From Astropecten irregularis (lineage: Eukaryota > Echinodermata > Asteroidea > Paxillosida > Astropectinidae), in assembly GCA_963971285.1 (NCBI GenBank), contig OZ020258.1:14959390-15023389 (forward strand): 64,000 nucleotides of DNA. The letters run 5' to 3'. Position 1 is the first letter of the stretch, and every line of letters begins with the position of its first letter. A program made the position numbers and the translations under genes. Below are positions 9,888 to 22,371 of the stretch, piece by piece. The notes under the pieces are model-generated. The model did no database searches. It was given only the letters and a program-made list of their open reading frames with translations, and was not told the origin of the DNA.

Positions 9888-11599
9888 TAGGCATGGGCGG
9901 TATTGCATTTTCCAATACCGCGGTATCAGTGAAAAAAATACTGCGGTATTTACTAATATCGTGGTATGCATTGAATTAGGCAGTTACGTCATCAAAAAGC
10001 TGCGGCGCGGCGGCAAACTATAAACTACCAGTAGCAATGCAAAACAGGGTTGGAACAAGGTGCCAATGTGAGGGCTTTTTTCGTCTAGAAATTTCCTAAA
10101 TGTTATTAGTATAAATAGCATTGAATATTTTTATTGTGAAAGAATAATTAACAGAGAACAATATGTACCTATCCGTTGTTTGGATCCAAGGTTATGGCTA
10201 AGGTCACCGCGAACCACCATTGGCATCGCGGCATAAAAATATTGTCCAGGAATGTGGATGTGAGGTCCTGCAGCCCGATCGTTCGTAAACATTCATAAAA
10301 TTTTCCATCGAATAACGCACGCACCCCACGGCCGGCCACACACAACTAACACTTGTTTCCAGACCATTCTCTTGCACACAACAATTGGTACCCATCAGCC
10401 ACGTGTAGTGCACAAACCAAGTGGCAATCATAGAGCTATATTAAAATTACTAGAGCGCTAGCTCCGTGTTTTCTGTGCGTAGACGCTTTGAAGCCGTCCT
10501 GGGCGCAGTCATTTTGAATTTGTGTGTGTGTCTGTAGAACAAGAACACTTTGACTGGAATGCCTTTCAAAGAGTGTACCCGGTACTCTATATGCAACTCG
10601 CAAGTCTGCGCGAACGGTACTGGTAGCACATCTTGATGATGCTTGCAATCATTGCGTGACTGAAGTGCAGAGCGTGCGTGCGCATGGCCCTAAATGAAAT
10701 GCGCATTCACTGAAGGTGCGTTGGATTTCGGGCGTATTTGGCTTCGATAACACACCTGTATAAAACACAATGCAGATATGCAAATGAACGTACAAAAATC
10801 GTACAAAATCGTGGGCTTTACATATGTTTGTGCACAAACATGGATGCGCCCAGCAGGCATCACTTTTTACATGGAGCTAGCGCTCTAGTGATTTTAATAT
10901 AGCTCTATGTTGGCAATACAGTAAATGTTACCAGCGCCTCACCTTGGGCAATACTATTGGCTATACAAGGGGTGCTACATGCTGAGCTACAAGCACGTGT
11001 TGCATGTTTTTCTCAAACATGTATGAATATTGCTTATAGTTAAAAGGGCCTGACGAAAGCTTCAATCCCTGCAGGATCTTTTTACAAAGGCTACTTCTTA
11101 GTTTTCCTTCTGTATCTAGATTTACAAAACATTGATTCCCTATGGTAGTGGTACTTATCGTGTTGTTGAGGCTAGGCTAGGTCAGCACTGTCAGATCATA
11201 ACAATGTACTACTGGACTATGTGGGAAACCACAGACAGCCAGCGTCGGAAAACATCGAGAGAGGCCAAACAGAATGATTGGCACAGCATGCAGCAGTTGA
11301 AAGTATAGTATAATGTTTCACAACACATTCGTTCAACAATACCTCTTATCTTTTTAAGTTTTATCCAGATAAGAATGTTGGCCTTCTAATTTTGTCTTTG
11401 TGTTCACGATCGGCACTATATGTTATTGAGGCAATGACTAGAAATGCCTGTGGTCACACAAGATTGGATTGATGATCGCAGTATCAGAAATGAAAACCGA
11501 GTTGATCGGTATTTCGGTATTTTGAAAACATCTTTCGGTATTGCTCGGTATTAAACAAAACGTAACAACTCGGTATTACCTTGATACCGCCCAAGCCTA
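9888..11599. mobile_element. Non-autonomous hAT transposon with 8-bp duplication
   Basis: The 1712-bp element has termini TAGGCATGGGCGGTAT and, inverted, TAGGCTTGGGCGGTAT. It is flanked by perfect 8-bp duplications (acggaggg at 9880-9887 and 11600-11607). Subterminal regions are rich in CGGTATT words. The 8-bp duplication and TAGGS...GGGCG-type ends fit hAT. No transposase frame is present. It interrupts the DIRS-like gag and itself holds a MITE. Confidence 0.9.
10429..10909. mobile_element. MITE with 40-bp terminal inverted repeats
   Basis: A 481-bp element starting CATAGAGCTATATTAAAA. Its two 40-bp ends differ at only two sites, with flanks gtggcaat / ttggcaat (8 bp, one mismatch). It lies inside the hAT at 9888-11599 and so is younger. 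CA ends, long inverted repeats and an 8-bp duplication resemble P-element-type transposons; that superfamily is a guess. No protein frame is seen. Confidence 0.85.
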
Positions 11600-12662
11600 A
11601 CGGAGGGCACTGAGAAATAGCGAGAAGTGTCGTCCGGGGTGGACTAGAAGAGAGAGCGTTCCTGGGGAGGGAACTGAGGAAAAGACTTCTGAACCTTGGA
11701 GAAGACTCCATCTATAATATCTGAACAGAAACCATCTACAGGGATGGGACCTCTGGGTAGAGGGGAAGAAGTGGAGGAAGATCTACGAAACGAAGATCTA
11801 GAAGGTTGTTTCGGCGGAGGAAGGGGAAATTGCAAAATTCTACTCACTTCAGGAATGACCAGGTTGCCTCGGTGGGAGAGAGAAGTGTTATCCAGATCCA
11901 GGGGGTAGTCGTCCGACTCACTTGACAAAGACAAATATAAACCTTCCTGGGGTCCACGAGGAGACCAAGAATGGCTAAGTGTAGAAAAATCCTGGGAGAA
12001 ATGCCGAGGATAGTAGTCTCCCAGAACTACAGTGGAAACAACAATCCGGCTGGTTGGGGGGTGAACACCCGCATGAACAATGGGAGCTAGCGGCATGGGG
12101 TCTGCCGAAATCGGTGGAGAACATGTGCGGTTGGTATGGGAAAAATCCCCAAGCAGCAGGGCCCTGGAAGCCAGGGTACGAAGGCTGGAAAGGAGGAGCT
12201 GCATCCCAAGGATTCCGAGGGAAATAGGGCCAAGAGTGAGGCGCTTGTGGATGGTAGAGGTGAGCGTAGCCCGGTCTCTCTCCTGGGAAAGCCTGCGCAA
12301 ACTGGGCAATGCTGACATCGGTAGATTGTAAGATGAAACCAGCGAGGTCCCGGCAATGTAGGGAGAAGATCCGGACACAGATCCGTGAACGATATAGTGG
12401 ACGACAAAGATGAAGAAATCGATGAGCTAGAAGCAGATTTCGAGGGGAATCTGTCGGAAAGTGCCGATGTAGAGGCGGGGACGGAAGAACTAGTTGACTG
12501 TGGAGGAGACGCAAAATCATCGAGCCACGACGTAAAAGTGGTCCAGTTTTTGGACGTCCACGATGAACAAATAACACAGGGCTCGCTACAACAGCAAAGT
12601 CTGCATAGGTGGCAGTTCCGGTGGACATCAAAGTCAAAAGGGGAAGATGAATTTCCACACAA

Positions 12663-14402
12663 TCAGCATTGACTTGTCGAATTCTTTAACAGATGTTTCC
12701 TGGTGTGAGAATCCGCCATGTCGGAAATTTGGGTTAGATCGTAAAACTAGACACGGGAAAAGTAAACACATCTGGTATCAGCGGCGCGCGCTGGGAAAAA
12801 AGGGCCGAGATACGCTTAGAACCCTGGGACATGCAGTATGTGTGTGGGGTGACGTCATGTTCTTTGTTATTTCAGCGGTTATGCTTGCGTATTGCGCATT
12901 GGAAATGCATTTTGTAGGTATCGAAGGTGACATATTTTCTGTAATAGAATCGGTTGTCACGGGACATCACAAAAGTGATTTCCATACAAGAACTGAAACA
13001 TTTTTATACCCTTTTATTCCAGTGGTACATTCATAATTGCAGATTAACAAAACGGCAAATGCCTGCCCCAAAATGAATTTGAATGACTATGCGCACGCTG
13101 CCAAAAGCTGTTGCGAATAGGGCTCCGCGCTTGTGACGTCATATTCAGAACTTCGGACAAACAAGTTGCCCCCATTAACTTACACGTAAATGTTGTGATA
13201 TTTGTCTGAACATCCGGGGAACTATAGCTGTCGATAATAAAGGCCGTATTCTATAAACAATTCGAGTGCGAAGCCCTATTTGAATGCTGTTCGAATAGAA
13301 TTTTAAATTGAAAGGGGATCGCCTGGCGCTTTTGAACATTTGCTTGCACATAAAGTGAAATCAAATGACTATTTTGAGGTGCCTTACAGTTTCACACAAA
13401 ATGCAGGGACGTAAGTGGCGGACGAAGTCATTTCCGGAAAAATCACTGAAGGCCGATAAATTGCGCGACCGGGGCGAGAGACTCACAGTCACAGCACGGT
13501 GCAGGCGCCCTTCGATGTTTAGGGTTCCCAATTCTATCCAATTTGTATCAATGGTTTTGACATCTTGTCCCTTGTGAATGTCTCGATCGATGATATATCC
13601 TTCCTTCATTTTTATTTCTAACGTTCGAAGTCATTTTGACATGTGCGGTTGCTATTTCGCTTGATGTAGGCCAATCTGAATGATGTATCCATGCCAGTCG
13701 GAGAGTGGCTTAGTACCCACATCCCAATGTATTCATTAACGCGACAAAAATTACATGGAACCTGACGATTCAGTTTGATAGTTAACGGAGGGCGCTATCG
13801 GTAAGGTCTGTTTCCTGCCCTATTTAGTCCCATTTAATAAACATGTGTACACAAAACACGGAGCCAGACGATATGCTTTATCATTGTTTTTTACTCTCAA
13901 AATGAAGAAGCGCAGGCGAGTGAATTATTGCAGCGCCATGGAATACAACATTTTGTAATTTTCAGAAAATGATTTTTAATTACGCCATTTCCGGAAATCT
14001 CTCTTACATCCCTGAAAATGTAATGATCAATGCAGTGTTTAAGTTGTCTGCTCATTTGCCGAAAATGACCGGGAAAACCTATATTCGAGTATAGACCATT
14101 CAAAGAAAATCATCAAAGTTGTGTTTGCATTAAAGTTAAAGGAACTTTGCTGTTTATAATGTTGTTTCCATGAGTCACTGTTAACATTCTATTGTGGTCA
14201 ATCTTCCAGGGTCTGACTAGTGGGTTTGGCAAAATGAAAGTTTGGGGGTCAAAGCCATGACAATTTAAATCTGCGTAATGCACACTGATTCAAATATTAA
14301 TCGCATTGACTTCTTTAGTGTGGCACTTACTACCACTGTGTGCCACAAGTGACAAAACAGCTGTGACTGACATGCATGCTTTGCAAACAGAATACTGGTA
14401 TC
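12663..14402. other. Intronic, no gene recognised
   Basis: Both strands were read. Only short frames without recognisable domains occur. It lies in the host intron between the exons at 5.7 and 15.3 kb. Confidence 0.4.
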
Positions 14403-14405
14403 TAA

Positions 14406-14812
14406 AGGCCTTTTCACACGATGCTAAAAAAAAAACTCTCAACCATTGAGACATTTTCTCATGTTTGCGAAATCTTACAAAACGGTTTACGCTGGCCGTT
14501 TTTACATCCTTTCACACGGCACAGTGTAACATTTTGTAAGCCTCCCTTGAGACGGAACGCGGGTAATCGACAAACTATACATTTTTTTTAATGTAATACG
14601 CTGCTAGTACCGTCACAATGCTGAGGTTGCACGTAAAGCGCGTGATCTGCAAAGGCCATATTTCACATAGAAAACACATGCATTTGCATTGCAAAGCACA
14701 TCGCAAGGGTCCCTTGAGAAATGTTGTCGTAGGTCTGGACCTCGGTCAAAATCTCTCAAGGATTCACCAGGGACGTCGGTGAGAGTTTTTTTAGAATCAT
14801 GTGAAAAGGCCT
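14406..14812. mobile_element. Harbinger-like MITE with TAA duplication
   Basis: A 407-bp element beginning AGGCCTTTTCACACGATGC and ending in its near reverse complement, about 35 bp in all. TAA flanks it at 14403-14405 and 14813-14815. A 3-bp TWA duplication and GGCC-type ends fit PIF/Harbinger MITEs. No coding frame is present. Confidence 0.85.
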
Positions 14813-14984
14813 TAAGACACTTCAGCCTAAATACATGCAATATCATATTGTGTATAGATGGCTAGGTACAGTGTATGGATGGCTTTGATACATTGATCTC
14901 CATAATCAGTATCGAAAACCATACTGCATGCACCTTGGCCCTGCCTGAAACTCCTGTAGATGTCACTATAAACTGACGACTGCA

Positions 14985-15165
14985 GAATTTTTGTCGAGTC
15001 ACAAGTCACGAAGTACAAGTCCGAGTCAGTAGGTCCGAGTTTTAGTCATTTGTTATTATGACTCGTACCAAGTCCGAGTCAGGAAAAAAGTCAGGAAAGA
15101 CTTAAGTCGGATCGAGTCTGAGTCTGAGTCCAAGTCCAAGTAATGAGTCATACAAGTCTATAAGA
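14985..15165. repeat. Degenerate GAGTC/AAGTCC-rich repeat
   Basis: Words such as AAGTCCGAGTC recur in both orientations around an ATGACTCGTAC centre. The hAT at 29.2 kb has a similar texture with GAGTAC words. No terminal repeats or target duplication were found, so it may be an old transposon end. Confidence 0.5.
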
Positions 15166-15243
15166 GACAGGCCAAAGGATTGCATACCATTTTCAGGAAC
15201 TGACTTAATATATCTAAATATACAAAACATGTAAAAAACTTAC

Positions 15244-15396
15244 TTTACATGTAGCAAAGTAGATTTCCTCATTGAATTGATAGGCAACCAAATTCTGTTC
15301 TTCAAATGTTGTTGCTGTCCGAACAAACATCATCCAACTACAGGCATTTTCATTGCTGAGGTCTAAAGTTGACACTTCAGTACCATTTCGGAATAC
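15244..15396 (-). CDS. PRDM10/15-like gene, central PR-domain exon
   Basis: A 153-bp exon in phase 0 at both ends, between a pyrimidine-rich acceptor (tatattcag) and a GTAAGT donor. Its 51 codons include LSNENACSWMMFVR and EEQNLVAYQFNEEIYFATCK, matching the conserved core of PR domains (NWMMFVR and EQNLVAYQ in PRDM10 and PRDM4). PR domains lack the canonical SET NHS motif, as here. The frame is intact and no frameshift is seen, so the gene is likely functional. Confidence 0.92.
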
Positions 15397-15620
15397 CTGA
15401 ATATATGAAAAATAAATGCCACCATTCAGTTTAAGTATACACCTTTTAAGTATGATAAAAAAGATTATTACAAATGGGCAATTCTATTAAAGAAGACAAG
15501 AACATGACCCTATAATTTGCTTGGAATCAAATTGTTATACAATATACATGAAGGCCTTATAATGCTTATTATGATGTGAAGACTATGAAAATTGAAGTAA
15601 AACTTCATTTAATCATCAAA

Positions 15621-15728
15621 CTAGAACAGCGAAGCTGTCATGGCTCGCTGCAACCTTACTTGCAGTTACCAACATGATAACAAATTAGAAAATATATATA
15701 ACAGCAAGTGAAACATTTGTTCAGAATT
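15621..15728 (+). repeat. Dispersed repeat H, copy 1
   Basis: Starts CTAGAACAGCGAAGCTGTC and stays similar for about 105 bp to 42218-42325. The first 32 bases contain a small hairpin (CAGCGAA / TTCGCTG). The family is unknown. Confidence 0.75.
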
Positions 15729-15997
15729 CCTATCTAAAGGTAGTACATCTCAGTAGTGCACCAAAGTTTGAAACTCCGAGCCATGCACAATGCATGATAA
15801 TGATGATTAACATGTACAAAGGCCTACATACGACTAAAATTGATTAAGAGTTGAGAACAAAGACTGTAACTATCACAGGCTAGCATGAACTTTAACTGGG
15901 CTTGGATAGGACAACAACAACAAAAAACCTGCAATTAAGACCCAAACCATCAACAATTTTAAACAATAAAAAAACTTCAACATTTTTCATTTACAAT

Positions 15998-18720
15998 GTA
16001 TGATAATGCCTCCTTTTCTGGCTATACCATGTATGCCAAATCCCATACTGGAAAATGAGGGGTTGGGTGCAACCACATCACTATCCTATCTAGTCATCGC
16101 AGTAGTGTATTACTCCCCTGATAGCCCTGTTGCAGATTTACTTCTTGACCGTCTACATGACACACTAGACAATATATCCAGCAACCCCTATGCAGGAATT
16201 GCAGTCATGGGAGATTTCAATCAACTTGATTTGAGACCATTGCTTGCTGATCCCAAACTGAAGCAGACTGTTCCTGAACCAACTAGGGAAAATAGAACTC
16301 TATAGAAATCTATCAACCTACTACAAACAGCCCCAAATCTGTTTTCTGCTTGGAAGAAGTGACCACAATGCATTTGTGTGATTGCCTACTGCACAAAGAG
16401 AAAAAGAAAACGCTACCAGAAAACGCATCACGAGACCACTTCGTGATTCCGGCATGTGGCAATTCGGGATGTGGATTTGCAACTAATGACTGGTCACCTG
16501 TCCAGAAAGCCACTGAACCCAACCAACAATGTAAGGCCCTTTATGATGTGTTGAATTGGGCCTTAGATTATTACCTACCTACTCACACGATCAAATTGCA
16601 CTCCCAGGACAAACCATGGATGACTCCTTTAATCAAATCATTGATCAGGAAGCAACAAAAGGACTTTCACCATAAGCAACATAGAAACAAAGTCATTCAA
16701 GCCTTTCGCCTTGCAAAAAAAAGAACCACTACGTCACCAGAATACAGGCGCATAAGACCTCCAACCCAGCTGGATGGTACAGAGGAATAAAAGCCATCGC
16801 TCATGGTCGTCAGACTGAAATGGTTATTAATGTGCCAGGCCAAGAACTAACAAGCCCACTCTAAGTAGCTAATCACATCAACAAGCTACCAGTCGCTTTC
16901 GCTGATGACCTTCAATCACTTGATGCCGCTCTAACTACCAGCCTACCAGCCATTGCAAGTACCCCCACCTAACGTCCAACCTTGGGAGGTATACCATCAA
17001 CTGAAATGAGTCAAGGTCGGCAAATTAGGTGGACCAGATAATGTACACATAAGCATTATCGAAGAGTTTGCATATGAGCTCAGTACCCCATTGACCCACA
17101 TATTCAACACATCCCTTAACCAGTTCACGTCGGATGACGTGATATCTCGCCAAAAAAAAAAAAGTTCACATCCGGAGGACGTGATAAAGCGCCATACGTT
17201 TTTTGGGAAAACAAGCGGAAATTTGCCGGATGACGTGAGAAGGCGCCGTACTTCATGACGCCAGTGGCGGATGACGCCTCGGTCGGAGCTTTCTCAGTTG
17301 CGAATGAAGTGAGAAAGCGCGATAATTTCCCGTTGTGATCACCGGATGACGGTATATAATGCTGCTTTTGACATTTTGGGTGGCGGGTGACGTTTAGACT
17401 CGCCGTGTCTGGCTGTACCCTTTACGGGAATTGTTCAAGCTTGGATACGGCCAGTTGCGTAGGCCGTGTTCGCTGTGGATTACATCGCCGGACTCCCGTG
17501 TCCCACGGGCTATTATCTATTGTCTCTGCTTGCTCAACCATGGAGCATTGGGTCAATGGGAATCCTTCTCTTTCCCTTTATTTTCGTGTTGGACTCTCAA
17601 ACAATCCAAGGATATTTCATACTACTGGATCTTGTCTATAATTGTCGGCATTATTTTTATTTTATTTTTTCCCGTATCCAGTAGCAATTTTCACTTGGCA
17701 AAATCTACAAGACTCCTTCGTACCACTTTTCACCATCTTTACACCCAAACAATGATTATATAACAACCTTTTGTGTTCGGCTTATTGCTACTTGGTGCAC
17801 CATTGTTCACATTTGGCCGGTAAGCTGGTGTGTGCCTTTGTTCCCTTTCTCTTGTTTGCTATGGAACTCATCGGACTCCACAGCCATTTCCCTCCCATGT
17901 CCACGCGAGGTCTTTTGTCTCTGCCCACTCAACCACGGAGCATTGAGTCAACCGCTACTCTCGCACTTCTCCTCTCCTTTCCACCGGGGCTGTCGACACA
18001 AATTACGGGGGTGTTATACCCCTTGAAAGCCCCCTTTCTTCCGTAACCTTAAACACAAAGCCTGGCAGAGTTCCCATTATACTCGTAGAGTTTATAATCG
18101 GCTTATAGGATTACTGCGCTTGGCTCTTCACCATTACCAGTCACGGCTGACGCCCATTTTGTAGGAAAAATCGTCATGCATTCGGCGGTTGACACATCGG
18201 ACAAAACCACAAAAATCGTCTGCTACGGCGAAATCCGGAGTAAAAAATCAAAATACCGCCACCAATGATTCAATGAGTCCACTAAATGGTCCTGGGGGGA
18301 AAAAGTGTAAAATTCGGAGAAAAAATTTTCCCCTTAAACACGGTGAAAATAATACCGCAAGTGGGCTCTTTTTTTATTTTTTAATACCGTCGTGAAGTGG
18401 TTAACTGTAAAAAGGTTTCCAGTTGAAAACAGCCATCATCACCCCGGCTGCAGTCGAAAAAATATGGCCAATTTGCTTTTACGGAACATTTTGCCAAAAT
18501 TCTCAAGGGGTTTGTTGCCAGATGGGCGTAGAGGACTTGGCACCTAACTAGGATTAACAGCAGTTCGGCAATCGTAAAGGGATTAGCGCCACCCACTATC
18601 TTGTTGATTTACTCCATGTACTGTTTCAACATGCGGAGAAAACCAAGAAAGCATCTACACTTGTTCTGACTGATTTCAGCAAGGCTTTCGATCACATCGA
18701 ACACAACATTGCTACCACAA
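15998..18720 (+). pseudogene. LINE with endonuclease and RT start, split by a transposon
   Basis: Endonuclease remains at 16080-16305 include VVYYSPDSP and AVMGDFNQLD (the GDFN motif). A spacer at 16500-16790 includes KPWMTPLIKSLIRKQQKDF. RT begins near 17010 (KLGGPDN, LTHIFNTSL), breaks at the TTAA at 17116, and resumes after 18404 (KTAIITP, KGISATHYLVDLLHVLF, LVLTDFSKAFDHIEHN). The catalytic FADD block is missing; the sequence ends where an opposite-strand LINE starts at about 18720. Stops and frameshifts are present. The domain order fits the CR1/Jockey group. Confidence 0.8.
17120..18400. mobile_element. TTAA-flanked transposon, full length, non-autonomous (copy 2)
   Basis: A 1281-bp element between TTAA at 17116-17119 and 18401-18404. 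Its ends are CCAGTTCACGTCGG and, inverted, CCACTTCACGACGG. The RT frame of the surrounding LINE stops at the left TTAA and resumes at the right one. TTAA targeting is shared by piggyBac and Kolobok; the sequence does not decide between them. The short frames inside resemble no known transposase. Its 5' 280 bp recur at 6359. Confidence 0.88.
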
Positions 18721-19715
18721 AACTCCTTGCTTTAGTCTGACAGTCAACCAGGCCGAATAGACACCGGATAACGAAGCTAATGGTGTGTTGTTTTCTCCTA
18801 CTTTCCAGAGATGTCCATCCCAGAGATCGAAGCCTGTCCTTATATTCCATTTCCCCTCTACGCTGATGTAAGCACATGCGGCTATTACGTCTCTGGATTT
18901 TCTCAATTTTGAAGATTGCTGATTGGGTGTACAGGGTCCATGCTGGGAGGCCGTATTCAAGAACTGGCAACACGAGTGACTTGAAGAGGGAAGCTAAGGC
19001 TGGGGTTGATGTGCCTCCTGCCATTTGCAGACGAATCCTAATGTCCTATTGGCTTTAGATATTACTGCATTTATGTGGTCATTCCATGTGAGAGTGTCAA
19101 ATAGTGATTCCCATGTATTTGTATACACTAGCGCTACTGAGTGGCGAGCCATTGAGTAGGTACTGAGGAGGTGGCGTCCTGTTTCTGGAGCGGGTCATAC
19201 ATGTGTAAGACTTTGGTTTTGGTAGCATTCAGTTTCTTTCCATTTGAGTGACTCCATCTTTCCAGCTGGGTCAGATCTGACTGAAGGACGTGCTCGTCAC
19301 TGGGTGAGTTGATGGGCTTATAGAGGACTGCATCATCAGCAAACAGCATGGAATTAGAGGCCAGGTTGTTGGATATGTCATTTATGAAGAACACTGCCCT
19401 GGGGAACTCCAGAAGTGACAGGGGCCCAGTCAGAGAACGACCCCTTGTACAAAACTCGCTGTTTTCTGTTCAGGAGAAATGATTTCAACCATGTCCAGGT
19501 CAGTCCACGAATATTATACAGACTAGCCAGTTTATCAAGGAGAATGTGATGAGGCATTACATCAAATGCCTTGCTGAAATCCAAGAAGATAACATCAATG
19601 CGAGGTGGATGTGGAGCGTCCAGAATGTCGGCCCAGTTGTGAATGGCATTTGTCAGCTGGGTGACACAGGATTTCCGTGAAGTGAAGCCATGTTGGTAAA
19701 GTGAAGCCATACGTT
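18720..19715 (-). pseudogene. LINE reverse transcriptase fragment
   Basis: Minus-strand RT motifs in order: HGFTSRKSCVTQL and IFLDFSKAFDVMPHHILLDK near 19690-19540, SGVPQGSVL near 19400, FINDI and SNSMLFADDAVLY near 19380-19320, then a C-terminal region with WTLYTQSAIFKIEKIQRR near 18940. The FADD motif is intact, but several frames are needed and no endonuclease is attached. The type fits CR1/L2-like LINEs. It abuts the plus-strand LINE at 18720. Confidence 0.85.
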
Positions 19716-21400
19716 ATGAAGATTTCTAATGTTCGGAGTATAAAGTGGTGTAAGACAGTTTGGAATCATGAGAGCAAGTGAAAGAAATTGCATGCAACCT
19801 GAAAAGGGGCTTATACAGTGCAGGCCTGTAAGCTTTTTCCCAAAGCTGTTTACAGTCAGATTATCAGTTTAATTTGAACGTCAAATTCTTGAAATCGCTT
19901 GACAAAAGACGAATTTGATCATTCCAGTGACATAAAGTGTTTGATTTTTGCAGTTAAAAAGTACAGTGTATTGTCATTTCATTTTTTAGTTGAACTCGAA
20001 GCAATTATTTCTGACATGTAACACATGGTACACTTAACAGTTGTTAGATGGTGTGTGGTGGTACATGAAGGGAGTTTTGTACACTCAAGGGGACGTTATG
20101 GCACCCGAACTGCGCGCTGAAGCTGAAGCTATACAAAATTCTGTACAGTTTTAACTGTTCCCTACATCCCATCGTGCACATTGTATGCTTCTTTGCTTAT
20201 ATAGTGCCAGCAAAAACTCAATGCAGCAAGTTCATTCCCTGTTTGTATACAACAGGTTAAAACCTGGGAAAGAGTTGAGTTGTACATCACATTTGTCTGC
20301 GTAGATCACTTTCGTTGTTGTACGTCAGCTCACACACGCAAGCATGTGATCCGGTTTTGACCAATGAAATTCATTAATCTCTTTGCATCACTGTGGGCGT
20401 TGAGGGTGAAAGACAATACATCTGACGCAATTCGGGCATCTCCACAGGTTTGTGGTCTCTTGACCTGATCGGCACAAAATAGTCAATAATAAGCCCCAAA
20501 TGCGTAATGCAGGGTATCAGGTAGCGCAGGTAGCGCAGGAAGGATATGTCCTTAAGGAATTGTCTGTATTGCAGAGTAAATTGTCCCTGTAAAGACTTTT
20601 TATTTTATTTTTCAAGCTAGGATCGTCAGCAGTAGCCCGGTAATGGTGCCATGCCAGCCCTGTCCAGGTCTCCTTAGTGAGAGGGGTGTGGCGAAGTTGC
20701 ACAGCTAGCCAGGCTGCAAGATCGTGGCCCAGGCAGGGAGTCGCAATTTGCATAACGGTAGAGAGGAATGCGCGATGCGTTCCATCCAATTGTTCAATGG
20801 AGTGGTCGGGAGTGACCGTTGCGCCTTTGTTGGAATTTGGGCGGCGTCACGGTCCGCCGCGCTAGGTTGAGCCGTGTTTGGTTCCTGCATGCCAAGTTGT
20901 CCTAATGCCTAAGGGAGTTTCGCATTGGCGTGATGTATTATTTGACATACAGCATATGTCATGGAGGAAATGTACCAAGGATGAATCAGGGCATTCCCTG
21001 TCCTTCACCAGTTCTTCAAAACAAATAAAACACAGGTGTTACATAAGGTAAGGGAAGTGACGGGCATAATAATAAGTATAGTGAAAGGGACAAACAGTGA
21101 TATTTAGTGATATAGACAAAGGGGTGTTCCTAGTGCACTCATTACATTATTTATGGCTCGGTTAGAGGTGAGCTTAGTAGGCTTAACCTGGTATGCATGA
21201 TCGACATGACAAATTATGGGGGTCATTCATCGCATGGGATGTAGGCGTCCAGGGTATGGATGGGGTAGGCCTACGTCGACAGGGAACCCTAATTAAAGTT
21301 AGAGGACAATCTTAATGGTTATAAGCCGGTATGGCTGACTCAGTTTTGCAATGTAGTGTGCATTATTGTTTGGATGTGTCTAATTTCAGGAGAACACTGC
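19716..21400. other. Unassigned stretch with one minus-strand frame
   Basis: No host exon was recognised. A 90-codon minus-strand frame at 20517-20789 (LGHDLAAWLAVQLRHTPLTK, WHHYRATADDPSLKNKIKSL) has protein-like composition and could be part of a retroelement gag. I cannot name it. Confidence 0.35.
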
Positions 21401-21431
21401 GGCCTAAGGAGACGTGGGTAGTTTCTGAAAG

Positions 21432-22023
21432 ATGTTTCGAGGCTCTGGATTGGTGGATTTGATGGAGGCATGTAAGGCGCATGTCCTCACCTTGGCGCCT
21501 AACAGGGGCCAGAAAAGAAATCTGGAAAAGCTGCTCCAGCGTGTGGAGACCGGCCCGCTGAAGGACATTCGTCACCACAAGGAGAGGGACCCATCTGCCC
21601 AAGAGACTACAGTCCACCCAGAGTCAGACAAGGATCAAGGTGCGGGCCCAATGGATCGGCGGCTGTGGCGGCAGCGGCATCAACAACAGGTCAGGCCGCT
21701 ACTGGGACCACTACTTCCCAGGTACACAATCCTTTCATATTCAAATCCGTCATATTTATGTAGGTGCATGCACAGAGACGGGCTATGACAGGAATGTGGT
21801 GTGGTCCCTTCTGCACAGAACCGTGGACGAGTTCATACCCCTATCGGCAAAGGACTGGAAAGAAATGCAGCTTTATGTGAACATTCTGTCTGAGTGTACA
21901 AAACATGAAGAGGCTAAGATGGGGGGGGGGGTGGCCATGTATATTTATAGGTCTATCACAGGGGAAGACTGCCAGAAAGCACTTGGGGTTATAACTGCCC
22001 CACCCGTGAAGAATAAAGGGTGA
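21432..22023 (+). pseudogene. Possible gag of a YR-type retroelement
   Basis: Two overlapping plus-strand frames (RGQKRNLEKLLQRVETGPL; GACTETGYDRNVVWSLLHRT) switch near 21640-21780. They precede the RT of the element at 22.7-24.1 kb at a spacing expected for gag. No zinc knuckle is seen. The call is positional. Confidence 0.4.
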
Positions 22024-22371
22024 GCGGCCATTCAAGGGGGCTGAATAGGGGATAACAAGGGGATCCATGCAGAGTGGGTTACCAGATGGGGCGTCAGCCC
22101 AGGGGTCCAAGAAAGGCCGGTTTGACAGAGATTGCAGATAGGGTTTTCTCAAGTATCAGGGGGCACTGAGCGGCCCGGCAAGACATGGTGCTATGGCCAG
22201 ACAAAAGGACCAACATCATTCATATCCAAGTCGAAGGTCAATGGGTCGCTTGGATGTTGTGTGATGGCGACGTCAGGTGTGAATGTCGGGGTCACATGAA
22301 ATGTCAAATGTTCATAGACCTTGTGTTAGCCCAGTAAGAGACTGGAGAGATAGTTACATGTAACCTGTAAT

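Larger units (their letters stand above)
9555..12662 (-). pseudogene. DIRS-like gag frame, split by a hAT element
   Basis: Minus-strand coding runs from 12662 (CHLCRLCCCSEPCVICSSW, a Cys-rich start) through a Pro/Tyr/Phe-rich region (about 12270-12060) and a Ser/Pro-rich region (about 11900-11650) in three frames. It breaks at 11607 and resumes at 9887 (SVSAEVKDSLRSELSSQKKV), ending in a stop near 9555. The break is exactly the hAT element's duplicated target. Composition and position upstream of the RT fit a DIRS gag; this assignment is inference. Frameshifts make it non-functional. Confidence 0.6.
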
